Source of the DNA: Nosema muscidifuracis
Lineage: Eukaryota; Microsporidia; Nosematidae
Direction of reading: 5' to 3'
Assembly: GCA_028335825.1 (NCBI GenBank)
Contig: JAIOKI010000004.1
Coordinates: forward strand, 434,001-498,000
Length of the DNA: 64,000 nucleotides
This document shows, piece by piece, positions 35,536 to 44,409 of this stretch. Under the pieces are notes generated by a model. It had not been told where the DNA came from, made no database searches, and worked only from the letters and a program-made list of their open reading frames with translations. Each line of letters opens with the position of its first letter. Positions within the stretch are counted from its first letter, which is position 1. Made by a program: the position numbers and the translations under genes.

Positions 35536-36408
35536 ATGAAAAAAGCTTATCAAGGAGAAATATTAAAACTAAATACAATTGAAGATTACGATTATATAAA
35601 TATAAACAACATAAAAATAAAAAAACAAGATACATATTTTATACCTCTAAAATTAGAAAAAATACAAGATTATGACAATTTTATAAAATATGAACCTGTC
35701 ATTCAAAATAAACTTGTAATAAATTATATTAAATCTATAAAACATAAGGATAATTTAGGAATCCTTAAATATAGAGAATTTTGTGATGTAGAAGTTTTAA
35801 AAGATGATATTTTATTTTATGAAGTATTTGATCTAGTAAATCCTTTTAAATTTACTGAATATTTTGATGGAACATATATTTATATAAAATTTGAGGATGT
35901 TAAGATTCAATTCGAAATTTTTTCTAATGGATTAATTGAGAAAATAGGTGAATACTCTTATAAGATAGTAGATTTTTATAATAATAATATTTTGTTTAGT
36001 GGAAATAATTTTCATTATTCTCATTCTACACAATTTGTTTGTAAATATAAATTTAGTTTATCAAAAATAACAAATAAATTACAAGTAAAAATATTTACAA
36101 GAAATTTATTGGACAATTATTTAAGAACTAACGATACAAAAAAAGAAGAAATGTTAGATTTGATATCAAAATTAAATATTGAAGAATATTCTGACAATTC
36201 ACTAATTTTTTTTGATTTGGATACTGAAAATCTTATTCATAAATATTTACAAGAAACAATATATTTTGTAAAAGGTGTTTTAATATATAATATAACAAAA
36301 GAAGAAAATTTTAAATCTTCAATAGATTCTAAAACAATTGAACAAATTGGTGATTCAATAATATACGATGGTATGAAAATATCAATAAAATCTGAATTTC
36401 TTGTTTAA
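35536..36408 (+). CDS. Unrecognised protein (290 aa)
   Basis: A well-supported gene (TTTACCCCAATTA directly before the ATG) whose family I cannot name. The sequence is rich in alternating hydrophobic/charged stretches suggestive of beta-sheet (TYIYIKFEDVKIQFEIFSNGLIEKIGEYSYKIVDFYNNNILFSG), with no signal peptide, membrane segment or cysteine cluster. A helical C-terminal third follows (KKEEMLDLISKLNIEEYSDNS). It is followed in the same direction by RPC17 and RRB1. The beta-rich character would suit an adaptor or complex subunit, but that is speculation. Confidence 0.6.
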   Translation: MKKAYQGEILKLNTIEDYDYININNIKIKKQDTYFIPLKLEKIQDYDNFIKYEPVIQNKLVINYIKSIKHKDNLGILKYREFCDVEVLKDDILFYEVFDLVNPFKFTEYFDGTYIYIKFEDVKIQFEIFSNGLIEKIGEYSYKIVDFYNNNILFSGNNFHYSHSTQFVCKYKFSLSKITNKLQVKIFTRNLLDNYLRTNDTKKEEMLDLISKLNIEEYSDNSLIFFDLDTENLIHKYLQETIYFVKGVLIYNITKEENFKSSIDSKTIEQIGDSIIYDGMKISIKSEFLV

Positions 36409-36781
36409 AAAAAATAAATAGAATGTAATTAATTATGGAAATTAAATCAAATATGAATTTGAAACTAGTTTTTTAAATACATAATATAAGATTAGTACAA
36501 AAATTATTATAATATAAGATTAATACAAAGATCATTAAATATAAGATTAATACAAAGATCATTAAATATAAATTCAAAAATAATTTTCTACATAGAAAGA
36601 TCATCAAATATTAGATTAGTACAAAGATCAACACATAAATTTCTGTCATTAATCAAAATATATAGAAAGATCATTAAATATAAATTTAAAAATAATTTTA
36701 TATAGAAAGATTATTAATTTAAATATATAGAAAGATAATTAAATATAAATTTCTATTTAAATATCAGTTAGGGTTACCCAT
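36409..36781. repeat. Array of TATAAGATTAATACAAAGATCATTAAA units
   Basis: From about 36475 to 36750 there are roughly eight short, imperfect copies of a unit with AATATAAGATTAATACAAAG and ATCATTAAATATAAATT. GTTACCCAT at the right end is the RPC17 promoter. Confidence 0.6.
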
Positions 36782-37072
36782 ATGAAAATTTTAAAAAAGA
36801 ATATTAGATTTTTAACTAATCAAGAAATGAAAAATATTTTAGAAAACGAATCAAACAAGTTTACAGAAGATATTAAATTATTCTGTAGAAATACAAATAA
36901 TGTAGATAATCTTAGAATATTATTAAAAGAAAAAGGTCTTGCTGAATTTGAAATTATACAGTTAATTAATTTAAATCCTAAGCAAATTCTTGATTTACAA
37001 TTAATTATAGAAGAAATGGAAGAAAGATACACTGAAAATGAACTCAACGAAATATTAAAAATGTTTTATTAA
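36782..37072 (+). CDS. RPC17: RNA polymerase III stalk subunit RPC17 (CRCP/Rpc9)
   Basis: A small subunit that pairs with Rpc25 in the Pol III stalk and helps initiation at tRNA and 5S genes. The N-terminus MKILKKNIRFLTNQEMKNIL fits the family (M.V...N..LSN.EV...L). The C-terminal HRDC-like half, LLKEKGLAEFEIIQLINLNPKQILDLQLIIEEMEERYTENELNEIL, aligns with human CRCP (LKSHKLTKAEKLQLLNHRP, then IQLMVEESEERLTEEQIEALL). At 96 residues it is shorter than yeast Rpc17 (161). The alternative, the Pol II paralogue Rpb4, fits the EEMEER block less well. GTTACCCAT directly precedes the ATG. Confidence 0.85.
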   Translation: MKILKKNIRFLTNQEMKNILENESNKFTEDIKLFCRNTNNVDNLRILLKEKGLAEFEIIQLINLNPKQILDLQLIIEEMEERYTENELNEILKMFY

Positions 37073-37113
37073 ATTATAAAAATCTGAATAATTTTTTTAT
37101 TTTTTTTTCGTCC

Positions 37114-38112
37114 ATGGATAAATTTAACGAAATTGAAGATATTTCTGAAGAAGATATTGGAAATTTAGATGAAGTAGAAACAGTTACTTACACACCAACA
37201 GGTGAAGAAGATGATCTTGAATGCTGTGATGAAGCTTATCATGCACTTGAATATTTTGATTTAGACTGGCCATCTCAGACAGTTGCACCATTTCAAAATG
37301 ATTTTTTATTGGTGGGTACGAATCCAGAAAATGAAAAACCAAAGTTACAGAAATTTGATGTTAAAAATATAGCTGAAGAAGATTTTAAAGTATCTGAAAA
37401 ACAGGTTGATGTTTCATATAACAGAATACGTACTAATAATTTTATAAGTTGTGTATCTGACAATATATTTGATGTTTATGATAGTAATTTAGAAAAAATA
37501 GATTCCTTATCTTTTGAAGAGGGTGTGGGATATGGATTATGTACTAATGATACATCTTCTATATTTTCTACTAATAATGGACTGGTACACATCTATACTG
37601 ATAAAGTAGTAGATAATTTTAAGATACATAATAATTCTATAGAATGTCTTAATATCTATGAAAATTTATTATTTTCATGTAGTACTGATAAATCAGTTAA
37701 AATTACTGACCTTAGATCTAAAAATCAAATATTTAATAAAAAATGGAATTCTGAGATAAATTCAGTAGATTATAATAAAGACAATGTATTTGCTTATGGA
37801 GATGATGAAGGTACAATTAGAGTAGTAGATATGAGAAGTCCTGATTCTGAGTTAGGAATATTTTGGCATAAGACTAGTATTTCTATGATTAAATGGAAAG
37901 ATTCAGATATGTTTTGTAGTGCGAGTGATGAACAGATTTGTATTTTTGATATCACTTTGGAAGATGAATGGGAATATGAAAAATATTTATTGTTTGTTCA
38001 CCAAGGTCAGAAATATTATAAAGATATTTGTTTTAATCCTAGAGATAGTAATATGGTAGTTACAACTTCAGTTGATGGGTTGTGTATGTTCAAGCCAATA
38101 TCTTTTGATTAA
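37114..38112 (+). CDS. RRB1: WD40 ribosome-assembly protein RRB1/GRWD1
   Basis: A nuclear WD-repeat chaperone that in yeast protects ribosomal protein uL3 before its assembly. The acidic N-terminus, then CCDEAYHALEYFDLDWPSQTV, matches the CDE..YHMLH....WPCLSF entry motif. About five WD-like blades follow (SIECLNIYENLLFSCSTDKSVKITDLR, NSVDYNKDNVFAYGDDEGTIRVVDMR, ISMIKWKDSDMFCSASDEQICIFDI). The C-terminus LLFVHQGQKYYKDICFNPRDSNMVVTTSVDGLCMFKPISFD is essentially the GRWD1 ending. At 332 residues it is shorter than yeast Rrb1 (511), with reduced loops. It starts 41 bp after RPC17 in the same direction. Confidence 0.87.
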   Translation: MDKFNEIEDISEEDIGNLDEVETVTYTPTGEEDDLECCDEAYHALEYFDLDWPSQTVAPFQNDFLLVGTNPENEKPKLQKFDVKNIAEEDFKVSEKQVDVSYNRIRTNNFISCVSDNIFDVYDSNLEKIDSLSFEEGVGYGLCTNDTSSIFSTNNGLVHIYTDKVVDNFKIHNNSIECLNIYENLLFSCSTDKSVKITDLRSKNQIFNKKWNSEINSVDYNKDNVFAYGDDEGTIRVVDMRSPDSELGIFWHKTSISMIKWKDSDMFCSASDEQICIFDITLEDEWEYEKYLLFVHQGQKYYKDICFNPRDSNMVVTTSVDGLCMFKPISFD

Positions 38113-38603
38113 AAAATATTAATATTTTACATATTTTTTTATCGTATTTTTAGCAATATTTTTATAACATTTTTATAACGTATTTTTAATAATATTTTTT
38201 TATCATATTTTTAGCAATATTTTATAACATTATTTTCATCGTATTTTTAGCAATATTTTTATAGCATTATTTTAACGTATTTTTAATAATATTTTTAGCA
38301 ATATTTTTATAGCATTATTTTAACGTATTTTTAATAATATTTTTAGCAATATTTTTATAGCATTATTTTAACGTATTTTTAATAATATTTTTAGCAATAT
38401 TTTTATTGTAGATTTATCCTTAACAAAATTATTTAATCATAAACTTTCCTCTCTTATATAAATTTAATGTTTAATTATTTTTTATAAAAGTTATATTAAA
38501 AATGGTAAATTTTCTACCTGTTGGTAAATTTACTATTTAGAAAAATTAATCATTAAAAATTCTTATTTTTGATTCTGTTAAAAAACTTGTATCCCCTAAT
38601 TTA
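38113..38603. repeat. Tandem array of a 48-50-bp unit
   Basis: From about 38120 to 38405, five to six copies of ACGTATTTTTAATAATATTT plus TTAGCAATATTTTTATAGCA follow the RRB1 stop; the last three are nearly perfect. GTATCCCCTAATTTA at the right end is the CBF5 promoter. Confidence 0.75.
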
Positions 38604-39641
38604 ATGACGAACAATATCGAGAATAACTCGCCATTATTGAAAAATTCTGAAGAAATGATCACTAAAAGTACAGATTACACACCATTGGGATGTGGACATA
38701 TGCCACATTATAGACCACTTGATCAATACATTAATTATGGTGTTATACATATAGATAAAAGTTCGAACCCAAGTTCACATGAAGTCGTTACTTGGGTCAA
38801 AAATATTTTAGAATGTGAGAAAACAGGACATTGTGGAACTTTGGATCCAAAAGTAAGTGGAGTGCTTACTATTTGTCTGAATAGAGCTACAAGATTAACA
38901 AAGAGTCAACAAACACTTGGTAAAGAATATGTTTGTGTAATTGAATTTGAAGAAAAACCAAGTAAGAAAGCTTTTATGAAAGCCACCGAAAAACTTACTG
39001 GACTTTTGTACCAAAGACCACCATTAATGTGCGCTGTAAAAAGAGATCTGAGATTACGAAATATTTACAAAATCGAAGTTTTAGAATTTAGTAAATCTAA
39101 GAAACAAGCACTTTTTAAAGTATCTTGTGAAGCTGGTACATATATAAGAACATTGTGCGTACATATAGGATTATTAATGGGCACACCAGCTAATATGCAA
39201 GCTTTAAGAAGAATAAGAAGTGGATTGACCAATGAGTCAGAGTGTTACACACTTCACGACTTAAAAGATTCGAAATACGTCTACGATACGAAAAAAGACG
39301 AAAAATATTTGAGAAGGGTAATTCGTCCTCTCGAGGAGATTTTGGTAGATTATCCAAGAATAATGGTTAAAGATAGTTGTATAAATGCTTTGTGTTATGG
39401 TGCAAAATTAAGTATAACTGGTGTATTGAAATATGATTCAAATATTGATGTTGGTACAGTTATTATAATAATAAGTACTAAGGGAGAAGCTATCTGTTTA
39501 GGTGAGGCTATGGTTAGTAGTTCTGAAATGGGTATTATGGATCATGGATTTGTATCAAAATCAAAGAGAGTCATTATGGAGAAAGATTTGTACCCTAAGA
39601 GTTGGGGAATGAAGAATAAATATGAGATTCTTGAGGAATAA
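38604..39641 (+). CDS. CBF5: H/ACA RNP pseudouridine synthase CBF5 (dyskerin)
   Basis: The catalytic subunit of H/ACA snoRNPs, converting uridines of rRNA and snRNA to pseudouridine in the nucleolus. The dyskerin-like N-terminus (YTPLGCGHMPHYRPLDQYINYGVIHIDKSSNPSSHEVV) leads into the TruB catalytic domain with HCGTLDPKVSGVL, where Asp81 is catalytic, then YVCVIEF and CEAGTYIRTLCVHIG. A PUA domain (about 245-330, YPRIMVKDSCINALCYGAKL, then ISTKGEAICLGEAMV) binds the ACA region of the guide. At 345 residues it lacks the lysine-rich tail of yeast Cbf5 (483). CCCC sits directly upstream of the ATG. It would use guides such as the candidate RNA at 29.4 kb. Confidence 0.96.
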   Translation: MTNNIENNSPLLKNSEEMITKSTDYTPLGCGHMPHYRPLDQYINYGVIHIDKSSNPSSHEVVTWVKNILECEKTGHCGTLDPKVSGVLTICLNRATRLTKSQQTLGKEYVCVIEFEEKPSKKAFMKATEKLTGLLYQRPPLMCAVKRDLRLRNIYKIEVLEFSKSKKQALFKVSCEAGTYIRTLCVHIGLLMGTPANMQALRRIRSGLTNESECYTLHDLKDSKYVYDTKKDEKYLRRVIRPLEEILVDYPRIMVKDSCINALCYGAKLSITGVLKYDSNIDVGTVIIIISTKGEAICLGEAMVSSSEMGIMDHGFVSKSKRVIMEKDLYPKSWGMKNKYEILEE

Positions 39642-39913
39642 CAAAAATTCGAATAAATTAATTTACTTAACTGTTTGTAATATACATAAGCATTTAAATA
39701 ATATATATGTATTTATAATATTCATAAAAATGCGAATAATTTATTTAATCGTTTGTAATATACATAAGAATTCAAATAATATACAATAAATGCGAATAAT
39801 TAATTTAATCGTTTGTAATATACATAAGAATTCAAATAATATACAATAAATGCGAATAATTAATTTAATCGTTTGTAATATATATAAACATTTAAATAAA
39901 TAATTTAATAAAC
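39642..39913. repeat. Tandem array of a 59-60-bp unit
   Basis: Three to four copies of AATGCGAATAATTAATTTAA plus TCGTTTGTAATATACATAAG fill about 39700-39895 between the convergent CBF5 and PCNA genes; the middle two are almost identical. Confidence 0.75.
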
Positions 39914-40819
39914 TTAATCATCACCATCAGTCTTGGTTGCAATGTAATATCTCATATAACCCAAATCATAAATACTGAAATCAAAGAAGATTGGTGTTTC
40001 GTATCCCATATGTAATTTAACTTTTGAACATAAATTTGCTACCTTACCTATAATCGTAATATATTTCATAGCCATTTCTTTTTTTATATCTGTTGATACA
40101 TTAATTTCTACTTCTTTACTTTCATCTTCTTCAAGTGTCATAGCAGCAGATGTTGTATCACCACATTGTCTAAATACTACTTTATTTTTACTAGCATCTA
40201 TAGTAATAAATTCTCCAAATATTCCCACAATTTTAGGTAAGACCATATACTGACTGGTAGACATTAAAATCTCAGCATTAAATTTAAGTTTAGGCATTGT
40301 AAATACTTCGTTATCAAATGAGTATAAGCTTAATTCCCAGTTTAAAGTATACTGGGGCTGCTTGTAACAGATATCCAATTTTGAAGGATTATCATCACAA
40401 GACATGTGTAATAAAGAATCCTGAGGAAATGTTAAATCTTTCAAAATAGTTATCAAGCTTTTGATTTTAATTCCTAAAGTGATATCCCGATCACATCTAT
40501 ATTTATCAAACAAATTCTTACTAAGAAATATATCTACAAAGACTACGTGAAGAGAATCCATTACTTGCATTTCTAGACCGTGTTCTCTTGCTTTAATTTC
40601 TACATGATCAACAATATCAGAAATACTTTCTAAAGTCTTACGTAGAAGCCCAATTTTACCACCAGGAAAAATTACTTGATTATCGATACGTTCAACTGTT
40701 CTATCATCGACTTCTTCAGTTTCGTCTACATTCTTAGATTTTTCTTTTACCTTCTCGGTTGTCATTTTTCCTTTTGCGAGTTTATCTTTTTCTTGGTGAC
40801 AAATTTCTAATTCGAACAT
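39914..40819 (-). CDS. POL30: Proliferating cell nuclear antigen (PCNA) with N-terminal extension
   Basis: The trimeric sliding clamp for replication and repair. After about residue 48 the whole clamp is present: NQVIFPGGKIGLLRKTLESISDIV, EHGLEMQVMDSLHVVFVDIFL (family LQAMDSSHV.LV.L.L), FDKYRCDRDITLGIKIKSLITILK, and a C-terminus PIFFDFSIYDLGYMRYYIATK. Lys164 lies in a more divergent region and I cannot assign it. The unusual part is the first 46 residues, charged and lysine/glutamate-rich (KGKMTTEKVKEKSKNVDETEE), absent from ordinary PCNA (about 260 residues), which begins at the first strand. The start is supported by GACCCATCA right before the ATG, so the extension is probably translated. 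Confidence 0.92.
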   Translation of the reverse strand: MFELEICHQEKDKLAKGKMTTEKVKEKSKNVDETEEVDDRTVERIDNQVIFPGGKIGLLRKTLESISDIVDHVEIKAREHGLEMQVMDSLHVVFVDIFLSKNLFDKYRCDRDITLGIKIKSLITILKDLTFPQDSLLHMSCDDNPSKLDICYKQPQYTLNWELSLYSFDNEVFTMPKLKFNAEILMSTSQYMVLPKIVGIFGEFITIDASKNKVVFRQCGDTTSAAMTLEEDESKEVEINVSTDIKKEMAMKYITIIGKVANLCSKVKLHMGYETPIFFDFSIYDLGYMRYYIATKTDGDD

Positions 40820-41161
40820 TGATGGGTCAGAAAATTTATTAAGATAAAATGACCAAATATTTTTTATTAAAATTTAAACGTCAAAAAACATTCCTTTCAA
40901 ATATTTCACAAATTGTGTCATGTAATCCTAATTGCAGTAAATAAATGTTATTTAACTCTTTTATAATATATAAATGTTACTTAACTCTTTTGTAATATAT
41001 AAATGCTAAGAATCATTATTTGAATAAATATCATGTAATCCTTATTGTAATAAATATCATGTGATCCTTATTGTGATAAATAAATAGCCATGTATTTTTT
41101 ATTGTGATATATTCGACCTTTTTTCAACTGATAATTTTTTAAAGTATTTCACCCTGGAAGA
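40820..41161. other. Divergent promoter region of PCNA and tRNase Z
   Basis: The left end carries the PCNA element (minus-sense GACCCATCA, GGG at 40824-40826) and the right end CACCCTGGAAGA before the tRNase Z ATG. Between them are degenerate repeats of TAATATATAAATGTTACTTAAC and AATCCTTATTGTAATAAAT. Confidence 0.6.
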
Positions 41162-42871
41162 ATGCAAGCTAGTATTAAATATCTTAGCACTTCTAGTGGA
41201 AAGTCTGTTATACTAATGATTAACAACAAATCATATATTTTCAATATATTTGAAGGATTTCAAAGATATTGTATTGAGAAGAATATCTCATTAAAATATA
41301 TAACGACAATTTTTATACCAAATGTAGAATGCATACCCCCTCTTTGTGGAATATACCTTACACTAAGAGATATGAATATAAAAAGACTTAATATTGTATG
41401 TAATGAAGAAATAGAAGGTTATATACGAAAAGCATACGAATTCTGCCCACCAAATCAGTTAAATATTAATTTTATAAGAGATTTATATGAGGATGAGTAT
41501 ATAAAAGTATCTAGTGGGTATATTCTCCAAATTAAGAATATAAGAGGAAGATTTTTAATAGAAAATATACCAAAATGTATTTCTAAGCATCTTTATAAGG
41601 AGCTTATAAATGGGAAACAAATTAAAGTGAATGATGTTATCTACGAAGGATCTGATTTTTTAGAACCTGAGATTGAATTCAAAAAGATTTTTATTTTAGT
41701 AGATTCGATTAATAAGCAAGTAGATAATGAGAGTCTAATACTGTGTTTTAGAAAAAAAGAGTATAATTTGTATAGTAAGATTTGTAAAAATACTTGGTAC
41801 TTAAGACTTAATAAATATGTTGAATACATCTCTCAATACAATTTATTAGTTGGACTGAACAAAATATCTAAGGATCATCATTTACCAGGACCATATTCAA
41901 GATCGAAGCTTTTTCCTAAAATGAAAATTGGAAGAATTTTTCGTAGAATGAAATATGTTAAAGATTTATCAAGTGGAGATTATTTTAGTTACATTAAAGA
42001 TATTAAAGATTTTAGATTATCTAAAGAAAGAGTTATAAAATATAAATCTATAAAAAATGAGTACAATAAGAATTTTGTTTTATTTTTAGGTTCAGGATGT
42101 GCTATTCCTTCGAAATATCGAAACGTTACTGGAATTTTACTAAATATCGAAAATAAGTTTTTTTTGTTTGACTGCGGGGAAGATACAATGTACCAAATTT
42201 ACAGATATTACGGATCTTTAAAGATTTTAGATAAAATTGAAATGATATTTATTAGTCATTCACATGGAGATCACAGTTTAGGTGTAATTAATTTAATTAG
42301 AAAATTAAAACATCCAGTTAAATTAGTAGGTCCATCTGTAATTTTACAATGGGTTAAATTATTCACTAATAATTTTATACCTGTATACACAGATGAAGCA
42401 AAAATATTACAACAGAGATATAATAAGAAATCCGACTTTAATAATCATATTATTTGTTACGATTTCATGTATAAAATATCATTTTGTGGGTGTTTACATA
42501 GTAATGATTCTTGTTCAGTTTCTTTAGAATATCAAGGTATTAAAATTTCATTCTCTGGCGATACCAGACCATCTTTGTTATTTTCAAAAATGGCTTATAA
42601 TTCCGATATTTTAATTCACGAATCAACTTTTGATAATGAAAATCAAGAAAAAGCTTTGAAAACTTCGCATTCTACTTTGAAAGAAGCTAATGAAATATTC
42701 AAACTATCAAAATCTAGTGTATTATTATTAACTCATTTTAGTCAAAGATATCCTAAGGGTTTTATATCAGATTCCTCAGGAATACCTTGCTATGATTTTT
42801 ATACATATTTGATTGGACGAAGTGTTTTCAAAGAAAGAGAAATTTCAGAATACTTAGAAACTCTTCAATAG
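41162..42871 (+). CDS. TRZ1: tRNase Z, long form (tRNA 3'-processing endonuclease)
   Basis: A zinc-dependent metallo-beta-lactamase that removes 3' trailers from pre-tRNAs. The 569-residue protein is the duplicated (ELAC2/Trz1) type. The degenerate N-terminal half starts MQASIKYLSTSSGKSVILMI. The catalytic half begins at FVLFLGSGCAIPSKYRNVTGILL and holds the zinc-binding HSHGDH (about 366-371). It also has IKISFSGDTRPSLLF with the metal-ligand Asp, HESTFD, and THFSQRYPKG near the C-terminus. All ligands look present. At least one other histidine motif, THSTLKEA, matches HST...A. It is shorter than yeast Trz1 (838). The promoter is CACCCTGG before the ATG. It converges on RIO1 with a 24-bp gap. 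Confidence 0.93.
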   Translation: MQASIKYLSTSSGKSVILMINNKSYIFNIFEGFQRYCIEKNISLKYITTIFIPNVECIPPLCGIYLTLRDMNIKRLNIVCNEEIEGYIRKAYEFCPPNQLNINFIRDLYEDEYIKVSSGYILQIKNIRGRFLIENIPKCISKHLYKELINGKQIKVNDVIYEGSDFLEPEIEFKKIFILVDSINKQVDNESLILCFRKKEYNLYSKICKNTWYLRLNKYVEYISQYNLLVGLNKISKDHHLPGPYSRSKLFPKMKIGRIFRRMKYVKDLSSGDYFSYIKDIKDFRLSKERVIKYKSIKNEYNKNFVLFLGSGCAIPSKYRNVTGILLNIENKFFLFDCGEDTMYQIYRYYGSLKILDKIEMIFISHSHGDHSLGVINLIRKLKHPVKLVGPSVILQWVKLFTNNFIPVYTDEAKILQQRYNKKSDFNNHIICYDFMYKISFCGCLHSNDSCSVSLEYQGIKISFSGDTRPSLLFSKMAYNSDILIHESTFDNENQEKALKTSHSTLKEANEIFKLSKSSVLLLTHFSQRYPKGFISDSSGIPCYDFYTYLIGRSVFKEREISEYLETLQ

Positions 42872-42895
42872 ATTTTTTAAATTAAATATTAATTT

Positions 42896-44308
42896 TTATT
42901 TTTTTTTCTTACCAATATATTTTTTAAATATTCTTTTTTTTTCTATCTTACTAATTTTGTATGCTCTTCTTTCTTTATTAAACTCTTTAACAAGTTTTTT
43001 TCTCTCTTTTTTAGAAAGAGTAGTATCTGCATTAGAATCAATTTCATTTTCTAAATCTTTGATACTTTCACTACTTTCAACACTATAATCTTCATCAGTA
43101 GATACATTAGAATCTTTACTTTCATCACAAGGTTTATTTGTAAACATTTTTATATCTTCCATATTGTGTACATCATCCAATTTGACAGGTATAAATGCAT
43201 TTTTTGTTAGATCAAAATTTCGAAGATATTCGGGAATTTCTGTTTTTGTAATTTTACAAAAAAGATCATTCAAACTTAAAACATCCACGCCGATTTTAGT
43301 AAAAAAATTATTAACATTTATCAGATCAGTTATCAAAAATTCAACTGCATTAATATGATCTCTTTCTACACTTTGACCAACATCTATGACGTAGACTTTA
43401 TTTTCGTGGTACAAGAGATTATATTCACTCAAATCTGCATGTATTAAATTACATTTGTTGTACATATCATCTAAAATTTGTAAAACTTGATTATAACAAT
43501 CTACAGGATCTTCTATAAATGCATCTTTCAATCTATCAGCAGGATTACCAATCAAACTCATAATAAGAATATTCCTTTTTAAATAAATAGGAGTAGGTGA
43601 TGGAATATTATGCTTATTAAGTCTTTTAAGATTCCTTACTTCTTTCTCTGCCCATAATTTAATTAATTTTCTACTATTTTTAGTACAAAAATTTTTAAAC
43701 CTTTTTTCACTTTCCAGATATCTTTCTCTATCTTTAAAATTCATAGCAGATGTCTTATAAATCTTAATAGCTACTTCTATGATATTCTCTGACTCATTAT
43801 CAGCTATAAGAATATTTTGTAAATCTTTCTCAAGTTTTTCAACTTTTTTTTCAGTAATGTCATTTTTAGAAATCTTGACAAGTTTTTCCGCATCAGTTTT
43901 ATCAATAACAACATTCTTTTCTTTTTTATTTTTCTTTCTTAATTTTTTTTTACTTAATGTAGATACTTCACTATTATTCCCAAAAGATTCTTTAATAACA
44001 TTCTCTATGTCACTTGTATTGGTATATTTAATTATTTCTTGTAATTTCTTGGTACAATAAATATTTTTATTAGTGTTGTTATCCAATAAATGAATGTTTT
44101 TGACATATTTCGAATATAATTCTGTACTAGCGTATCCTAAATAAACATTAGCTTCTTTACCAGTACAAATACTCCCTTGTAAATCTATTATTTTTTTACG
44201 TACTATTAATTTATTAAGTATGCTTAAAGTCTTCTGATCAAGTACTTTGTCTTTTGTATTTCTATCTGATTTATCTTTACGTTGCTTCACTTCTTTGCAT
44301 TTCTTCAT
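42896..44308 (-). CDS. RIO1: Atypical kinase RIO1
   Basis: A protein kinase/ATPase for the last steps of 40S subunit maturation. SICTGKEANVYLGYAS is the RIO1 ATP-binding loop (G-K-E-A-N-V-Y), WAEKEVRNLKRLNKHNIPSPTPIYLKRNILIMSLIG follows, LIHADLSEYNLLYHENKVYVIDVGQSVERDHINAVEFLITD is the RIO1 catalytic/metal region (Asp near residue 290 in HADLSEYN; Asp in VIDVGQ). The usual DVSQ is DVGQ here. A lysine-rich low-complexity insert (STLSKKKLRKKNKKEKN) interrupts the small lobe between about 110 and 170. The C-terminus is basic. The total of 470 residues is close to yeast (484). The minus-strand bases GAGCCCAT directly precede the ATG. Confidence 0.93.
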   Translation of the reverse strand: MKKCKEVKQRKDKSDRNTKDKVLDQKTLSILNKLIVRKKIIDLQGSICTGKEANVYLGYASTELYSKYVKNIHLLDNNTNKNIYCTKKLQEIIKYTNTSDIENVIKESFGNNSEVSTLSKKKLRKKNKKEKNVVIDKTDAEKLVKISKNDITEKKVEKLEKDLQNILIADNESENIIEVAIKIYKTSAMNFKDRERYLESEKRFKNFCTKNSRKLIKLWAEKEVRNLKRLNKHNIPSPTPIYLKRNILIMSLIGNPADRLKDAFIEDPVDCYNQVLQILDDMYNKCNLIHADLSEYNLLYHENKVYVIDVGQSVERDHINAVEFLITDLINVNNFFTKIGVDVLSLNDLFCKITKTEIPEYLRNFDLTKNAFIPVKLDDVHNMEDIKMFTNKPCDESKDSNVSTDEDYSVESSESIKDLENEIDSNADTTLSKKERKKLVKEFNKERRAYKISKIEKKRIFKKYIGKKKK

Positions 44309-44409
44309 ATGGGCTCAAAATGAAAACGTTAAAAAAAATAACGAAAAAAATTGTAATGATTTTTATAAACCAACAGTAATACACAAATATTAAATTTATT
44401 TCTTATTTT

